This document shows, in pieces, positions 58,390-64,000 of a stretch of 64,000 bases of DNA; the first letter of the stretch is position 1; every line of letters begins with the position of its first letter. The position numbers and the translations under genes were made by a program. The notes under the pieces are model-generated. The model saw nothing but the letters and a program-made list of their open reading frames with translations. It searched no databases and was not told the DNA's origin. The DNA comes from Symbiodinium sp. CCMP2592 (lineage: Eukaryota; Sar; Dinophyceae; Suessiales; Symbiodiniaceae): assembly GCA_905221615.1 (NCBI GenBank), contig CAJNDT010005334.1:1-64000 (forward strand), read 5' to 3'.

Positions 58390-58500
58390 CGCTCAGAGGA
58401 CTTGGCGAGCGAATTCCACGCTGACTTCCTTGATGCAGTTAAGGCTTTCAGTTACCACTTGTGCATGGCAGTGCATGCACATTGTCAATGGTTTGCATTT
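58390..58500 (+). CDS. Exon-like segment
   Basis: After a possible acceptor (GATTAG) the frame reads VYRSEDLASEFHADFLDAVK then AFSYHLCMAVHAHCQW. Helical and well composed; probably pairs with the 58655 exon. Confidence 0.35.
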
Positions 58501-58654
58501 TCTACTTGCATGACGATGGTCCTTGGCCTAATCGTCTGAGCTCGAAGGTTTTGGAAGACTTCTCATCTTCAGCCTGATGCTCATGTCAAGTTGATGTCAG
58601 ACTCGTTCCCACTTGTGGTATGAACTTGCGTGAGTATTGCAATTAATTTAGTTT

Positions 58655-58768
58655 TTGGGTAAGCGCATCAGAGCTGTTCGGTTGGATTGTGCTGAGGACA
58701 TTGTTCTCAAGGATGCAATGGCCGACATTCGGCAGCGGATCAATGCAAAGAAGTGCGCTGTGCATGTA
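58655..58768 (+). CDS. Exon ending at a GTAAGT donor
   Basis: RIRAVRLDCAEDIVLKDAMA then DIRQRINAKKCAVH, directly followed by GTAAGTG, a strong 5' splice site. A good internal exon of a host gene; family unknown. Confidence 0.5.
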
Positions 58769-59061
58769 AGTGAGGGTAGTACTGCTGCTGCCTTGAGCTT
58801 TTGGGGCCGTGCTTAGACACGGAGTGATTTCAGGTCGAGGCACGTTGCTTCATTTGATCACAGTTGGGGTTTTTCACGTGAGCGCGCACAGTGTTCTTTT
58901 CGGCAGCCGGAGTCTGGCTGCAAGGCTCGAGATTCGAAGCCGAAGGACACGAACAGGACATGCCAGAATTCATCAGAACCAAAGTTCAATCGTGGAAGCC
59001 ATGGAGATGTTCTTGACGGCGGCCAGGCGGTGTAACATACCAGATGTGTGGCAAGGTGTAT

Positions 59062-61365
59062 GCTGAAGATACATTGGTTTGTCGCATTTGCTTTGATGGA
59101 AGCGGGCTGATTCATGGGCAAGTCTGTGCTTGTCGGGGATCTGCTGGGTTGGCACATGCTCGGTGCTTGGTGCACTGGGCAGCCAGCCGATGGCCAAATC
59201 TGACATTCTGGAGAACTTGTTCGATCTGCGGTCAGGACTATGTTGGAGCAGCCCGCCTTTCCTTGGCTCAGGCTTTACATTCCAGGGTTAGGTGGAGGCC
59301 GCTGCAGAGGTCCAGCTACTTGTGGGTGCGGGATTGGGCCGTTGAAAACCTCATATGCACGCTGCATGAAGTTGGGAAGCATGAGCAGGTTGCCCAACGG
59401 GCTGAACAATCCACGGCTAGCTTCAGGAAACGGGGCAAGCTTCATCACCCTCGGGCTCTGCGAATTGTCACTGTTTTCGCCAGCTCATTGCGAGAGATGG
59501 GCCGATATCAAGATGCCGTGCAGTTGCAGCGGCAGGCACTTTCAGTACAGCGTCGAGTGCTGGGGAGCAGTCATCCTGATGCCATCAATTCATCAAACAA
59601 CCTGGCATGCTCGCTCAGTATGATGGGTGACCAAGCTTGTAAAAAGTCACAGCCTTTCCATTATTAAGTTGCTGTTAACGAGTCTGGCATTGAACATGCT
59701 CGTAGTCTCCTGGGTGCCTTGCGTTGCAAGGCAAGCGTGAAGAAGCCGCTTCACTTTCTCGAAAATCACTAAGATTGATGAGGAAGCTTGCGGGCGAGGA
59801 CCCCTGTCTGTCAACTCTTGATGCCGACTGCACCTGGAACAGACGCGGACATGTCTTCCTGTTGTCTCCCTGCGAGAAGCATCCCGACACCCTGGTGGCT
59901 GCCAGCAACCTGGCCGTTCTGCTCCAAGAGGACGGCAGGTATGAAGAATCCGCACAGGCAGAAAGATTGTGGGCTTCCCATCTGCTGACTTGTTCCTCTC
60001 TGCTCTTCTGGGAGGTTGCCAAGCAGACTCTGGATGTGCAGCAGCGATTGCTAGGGCCACAGCATCCTGACGTGCTTTGCACTGTCAACAGCTTGGCGGC
60101 GGCTCTTCACTTGCAGGCATCAGAAGCAGCCAGTGAGCCCATGAGCCCATGCGTGCGATTCATGATTATACTGTTTGCACAAGCAGGGCAAGCACGCGGA
60201 GGCCATCGAATACCAGAAGGAGACGAATGACTTCAGGCGGCATAGTGACATAGAGACATACTGCTGAAGGACCGCTGGCTCGCGTAACTATATGTGATGT
60301 AGACACCCTGCCGGCGGTCTCGCTTCACTGTCTACATCTGGCCACAGATAAATTTGCTCGCCAGCCCATATGCCCGCAGTGACACTTGATCATCGTAAAT
60401 GCAGACATATGTATCATAACATGATGTGGTGTAATGGGCCGGATGTAATGTCATATAGTACTATGATGTGCACGGATACTCAACATGAGTTTAGAGTCTA
60501 GAGAATAATGAAATGGATTCAACCTAGGGCACTGTATGATGCTATAATATGTGTGCATATGCATATGAACACACACACACACATATATATATATATCTAT
60601 ACATATGTACATATCTATGCTTTATCTGTTTTATATTTGTTCACGTATATATGTATATGCACAGTCCTCAAATTCATCAGTTCTGGATCGTCTAGGACAC
60701 GTTGCTCGATCGGTTCATTGATTGGTGGTTGCTGATTCCCAGTGCATATGGTTTCACATTGTGCGTGAATGTTTTTGGACAGGAGACGCTGGAGATTCGA
60801 CGAAGGACACTTGGCATGGAGAACTTGGAGACGTTGGTCGCAGCTCACAACCTGGCGCCTTGCTTGGAGAAGAGAACAATTGCATGACTGGTGCCCCATT
60901 TCTGCCAGCCTACGAGGGGACTGTAAGAACAGGACCTGGGTGCGCACCTCTCGTGTTGTTCATGTCAAGGCCGGGATGCTCCAGCACAAAGGATGTTACG
61001 AAGAGGCACCGCAGAATCTTCGAAACCAGCATTGGTGCTTCTTTGCCTTCGTTGCTCAGGGCTGGACATGCCATTGACTTCAGCTTTGGTACTGTTGCCT
61101 CTCCGATCTAAACTCCGCCCGATCGCACTCGAAGTCTTGCAGCGAGATCAGAGAGTCCCAGACTGCTGCACAGGCTGGCGCACTGCAGCGTGAGACCCTT
61201 GAGGACGTGGCAGAGAGGGGAGAAGCACGTTGCAACATGTGTGATGCTGCCATGAATCGGAGGTCTTGACCAGATGCATGGGCCCACGACATCCAGACAC
61301 GATGACCGTAAAGAGCGCTTTAGCATCGACCCTGGAGCAGCACCACGGCTGCAGAAGATGGCCCT
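59062..61365 (+). CDS. RING-CH (MARCH-type) zinc finger plus TPR repeats, multi-exon
   Basis: The exon at about 59062-59640 encodes a RING-CH finger with C4HC3 order: CRICFD, then CACRGSAGLAHARCLVHW, then CSICGQDY. TPR/kinesin-light-chain-like repeats follow (YLWVRDWAVENLICTLHEVG, LREMGRYQDAVQLQRQALSV, SSHPDAINSSNNLACSLSMM). Later exons continue the repeat: GKREEAASLSRKSLRLMRKL (59726 on), KHPDTLVAASNLAVLLQEDG (59880 on), KQTLDVQQRLLGPQHPDVLC (60018 on), GKHAEAIEYQKET (60188 on), ETLEIRRRTLGMENLETLVA (60784 on), GPRHPDTMTVKSALAS (61280 on). RING-CH proteins are E3 ubiquitin ligases; the TPRs would bind substrates. Exon ends were placed by repeat logic, so borders are approximate. Confidence 0.75.
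60572..60625 (+). repeat. (CA)n(TA)n microsatellite in an intron
   Basis: ACACACACACACATATATAT followed by TATCTATACATATG, between TPR exons. Confidence 0.9.
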
Positions 61366-61399
61366 TCGCCGCAATACACTGGCAGCGTGTCCTAGAAAA

Positions 61400-62140
61400 C
61401 TGTAAGTGCTGAGCTGGCAGATCAAACTCTGCCTTCTGTGATGCCATCTGGCTCAAGCTACATCCGTCGGCTGCTAGAATCCTTGACTTCCTGCCAGTCT
61501 CCCGCATGTTGTGTGGCAGCACCTAAGCAAGCCAGCTTAGGTCTGAGTCTGAACCGCTTTTGGGTGGAACACCGGAGCGCTGTGTCCCAGGCGTGCTGAT
61601 GGGGCTTTGAAGTTCGTTGCTGTGCTGGCAAAGGCCGGGCCAACATTAGCAAGAGTTGGCAAAAGTGATGCAGAAAATGCCTGGGACCTTGCTGCCCTGC
61701 CAGATCGCATGTGGCCATGTGGATCTGCAACTTAGTGATCAATTCTGAAATTCGGTGATTCACGTCACGATCCAACAGATTGAGGGAGAGTGGAGCTGCG
61801 ACCTCTTCTGAGGAGTGGTGCTGGCATGGATCATGATCGGGGATCCATGTCGATTGCAACCAACCAAGACATTTCGCAGGTGCTTCTGCAGCCATCAGTT
61901 CTGATGGGATGAACTGCCCCAGATGTCTTCCATTCAATCGCAGCATTCACGTTGCCTGTGACAGGCTTTGTCTCTGCTCCGTGACCAACTGGCAGATGCC
62001 CGGGAGTCGGTGCTGAAGCATCTGAGTCCTTCGGCTTCTTTCAGGATTTTGCATGCACGTGTGTGCTGTAGGGTATCTGTCTCCAATGCGTTTGCATTTT
62101 CACGGGAAGCAGCACTCTGTCATGTGTTGCACTTGCATCT
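61400..62140. other. No supported gene
   Basis: Only weak frames. A phrase GCCATCTGGCTCAAG at 61443-61457 resembles the 3' end of the dinoflagellate spliced leader (see findings). Confidence 0.4.
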
Positions 62141-62647
62141 TTGAAACCAGCTTCTCAAGAGACAAGCTGGCTGCATAATTGTCAGTATGGTCTGGAAATC
62201 TTGCAGGAACCTCCAGCTTCAAATGCACAAACCTTCCGGGGGAGAATGTTATATGAAGAGGTCAATTCCGCGAAGTTTCGAGATGGTTCGGCTCAAGTAC
62301 AGAAGAAAAAATTAGGTGTTTGCCTATCTTATGGCTCTTATCAAAACGTGCAGCACGCACCAACGGGAGCAGTGTGCACGCAGGAAGGACTTGATACACG
62401 GTGTTCTTACTCGGTGTCGCTTTTGCAGGACGTGCAAGTCAGAATGTCCAGAGAGGCTATCGCTGCTAGCAGGTCGGTCATGGTCAGTTGTTTCGAACTG
62501 ACAGGCCATGACTATGACACGCCAGTCCATAAAACCGGATTCACACCAAGCGAGAAGACACTTTTGCCTCTCACTACTCAGCGGTGGACTGCTACTCGCA
62601 GTTGGTCCGTTTTGCGCCCAACCGGACCGAGTCGCCGAGTCGAGTGA
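62141..62647 (+). CDS. ORF of 168 aa, doubtful
   Basis: Open from MKPASQETSWLHNCQYGLEI to VLRPTGPSRRVE. The composition is mixed and parts may be intron. No domain. Confidence 0.25.
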   Translation: MKPASQETSWLHNCQYGLEILQEPPASNAQTFRGRMLYEEVNSAKFRDGSAQVQKKKLGVCLSYGSYQNVQHAPTGAVCTQEGLDTRCSYSVSLLQDVQVRMSREAIAASRSVMVSCFELTGHDYDTPVHKTGFTPSEKTLLPLTTQRWTATRSWSVLRPTGPSRRVE

Positions 62648-62779
62648 AGGGAGCCTCGATGTTGCTCACTTGCTTTGTGCGAGCGAGCAAGCCTGGCAAG
62701 GTGCAGTTGCCAACGAGGAGCAGGCAGTTAATGCACCGGTACATAGTTTCACAGTTTTGCTGGCATGCTTTTGCTTGTG

Positions 62780-62995
62780 AGTCCTGAGATCAACTTTGCT
62801 TCGGCGAGCAATGCCATGCAATCGGACCTTGCCGCGCTTCGCACCGACTTTGCGAAACACGTGAAGGACCCCTTGCAGCTTTCAAGTGGCAGCGGCCATA
62901 TTCACTTGTGGTCCGCAGTGGTTGCCAGGATTTGGTTGCAGGAGAACTTCAGCAGGAGGCAGAACCAGACCAACCACCGTGACTGCAATCAGTGA
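62780..62995 (+). CDS. Exon-like segment
   Basis: SPEINFASASNAMQSDLAAL then RTDFAKHVKDPLQLSSGSGH and IHLWSAVVARIWLQ. Protein-like; probably an exon of the same gene as the EF-hand exon downstream. Confidence 0.35.
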   Translation, partial: SPEINFASASNAMQSDLAALRTDFAKHVKDPLQLSSGSGHIHLWSAVVARIWLQENFSRRQNQTNHRDCNQ

Positions 62996-63153
62996 AAGAT
63001 TTCAGCTGTGTTCAGCCTTTTGTTTCAGGTGTCCATAAGACACGGCAACCTTGGGCGGTGCTGTTGCAAACTGGGCTCTAACCAGGCGCAGTCAGTTTCG
63101 ATCGTGTCCAACTGTGGTATACTGCGAGTGCGTTCGATTGTTGGGATTTCAGG

Positions 63154-63296
63154 CGGGCCCTGCTAGATTCGACGTCGACGGTGATGGCGGAGTGGACGAA
63201 GACGAGTTGCGGCTGCTTGGCAGGAGCAGTGTGAGCTGGCTGCTCGGGTTTGATGTTGGGCAAACCTCGGAGAATGTCAAGCGAATTCATAAGTAG
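63154..63296 (+). CDS. EF-hand exon
   Basis: After a TTTCAG acceptor (63148-63153) the frame AGPARFDVDGDGGVDEDELR LL contains a canonical EF-hand loop: D at positions 1, 3 and 5, Gly at 6, Val at 8, Asp at 9 and Glu at 12 (DVDGDGGVDEDE). Calcium binding is therefore very likely. A second EF-hand is not visible in the window. A donor may follow RSSV-S (GTGAGC at 63230). Confidence 0.6.
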
Positions 63297-63463
63297 GCCA
63301 CCACATCGAGGTTCTGGAACGGGTCCTCTCTGGCATTTCCAAGTCCTAGTTTTCGAAACAGCAGTGACTTAATGCTCACAAATTGCGTTTTCCCGTGTTA
63401 CTGACAGATGTGGCAGGTGTTCATGTCCCATGTGTTTGCGGCGTAACCGAGGAGTGCCCAGAC

Positions 63464-63536
63464 AATATATATATATATATATGTGTATATATGTATGTGT
63501 ATATGTATGTGTATATGTATATGTGTATGTATATTC

Positions 63537-63569
<33 letters not shown>

Positions 63570-63585
63570 ATATTCTATGATGTAC
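63464..63585 (+). repeat. TATATG/TGTATA microsatellite
   Basis: About 110 bases of ATATAT, GTATATGTAT and TGTATATG, probably intronic. Confidence 0.95.
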
Positions 63586-63619
63586 CTTAACACAGTAACA
63601 GAATTTGGCGTGATAAGTG

Positions 63620-63884
63620 TTGGAAGCACAGTGCACGGACAGTCTATTTCACCGATCGTCGACCCATTGTTGGATCTTTGCTGACCTCTGTCAGTGTCGT
63701 ACTGAGGCAGGGTTTGACGAACATCGGGTCCAATGCTACTGCCGACAGCATTCACCATGCACATGCAAGTGCCGACGCGTCCTGGCCGCAAGCAGAGGAG
63801 GTGGAGGCATCGCACAGCTCGCTGCAGATGCACGACTTGCAGAGAGTGCAGGACTGCTGTCCTCACGGAAAGGCACGCATATAG
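63620..63884 (+). CDS. Possible terminal exon
   Basis: One frame reads ARTVYFTDRRPIVGSLLTSV, SVVLRQGLTNIGSNATADSI, HHAHASADASWPQAEEVEAS, ending CCPHGKARI at 63884. A second frame is open to 63961, so the choice is uncertain. Confidence 0.35.
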
Positions 63885-64000
63885 AAGCGTGTGCTCATAG
63901 CTCAAGTGAGGTAGACGGAGATTCGAAGCTGAGCACGAAGGATGCCCAGCTTTGCAAATAACGTGCGACGGCGGCCGTTTGCTTTGTATGTGTGCCCTCT

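Noticed and set aside
62284-62300. Second spliced-leader-like phrase TTCGGCTCAAG
   Set aside because: Only the last eight bases match, and the upstream part of the leader is absent.
1-64000. tRNA, rRNA and riboswitch genes
   Set aside because: No cloverleaf with conserved T-loop and D-loop bases and no rRNA-like segment was recognised by eye; covariance-model searches would be needed to exclude small RNAs.

Overview
This is nuclear DNA of a eukaryote, most likely a dinoflagellate of the Symbiodiniaceae type. That is inference from several signs: broken plant-type telomere motifs (TTTAGGG) scattered inside the sequence, short exons with GT-AG and apparently GA-AG introns, lysine-rich and Ser/Arg-rich predicted proteins, a RING-CH plus TPR gene, and dense nested retroelements. 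No bacterial operon structure, rRNA or convincing tRNA is visible. Supported host-type coding sequence lies on the + strand, and every recognisable retroelement frame lies on the - strand.

Layout. 1-4250: a decayed - strand protein with an endonuclease/exonuclease/phosphatase-like segment, running off the left edge. 4500-8200: layered repeats built around a paired 18-base motif (GGCGCTGAACAAGCAGCC), plus a 2-kb unit bounded by inverted repeats (5259-7312) and a small Lys-rich gene. 9400-10430: host-type ORFs. 10266-40822: a nested block between two identical 166-bp direct repeats. Its outer layer (10432-14666 and 34627-40656) is a - strand retroelement encoding a tyrosine recombinase, a Gag-like protein with a zinc knuckle, a cytosine-C5-methyltransferase-like domain fused to reverse transcriptase, and RNase H. 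Its Gag-like frame is cut by a ~20-kb insert (14667-34626) with matching ~28-bp terminal inverted repeats. That insert carries several multi-exon genes, a transposase-like gene next to its right end, and a LINE-type element whose 1575-aa protein ends in a ubiquitin-specific-protease domain.

40.8-64 kb: a zinc-binding-like ORF, tandem repeats, a second 5'-truncated LINE (42851-45467, - strand), an RRM gene, a coiled-coil gene whose introns hold the 18-mer pairs, many minisatellites, arrays of AACCTGGGTT/GAACCCAGG palindromes (53.8-57.4 kb), a RING-CH/TPR gene and an EF-hand exon.

The most unusual observation is that the outer retroelement, and only it, is packed with perfect mini-hairpins that have variable stems of 4-9 bp and an almost invariant NCT triloop (AGN on the sense strand). 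I list about 110 in about 10 kb. The other repeat classes also carry private micro-motifs: GGAGNNNCTCC in the protease LINE, CTGTGAR in the second LINE, TTACTTGCGAG-like words in the 20-kb insert, and the paired 18-mer in the host-side repeats.
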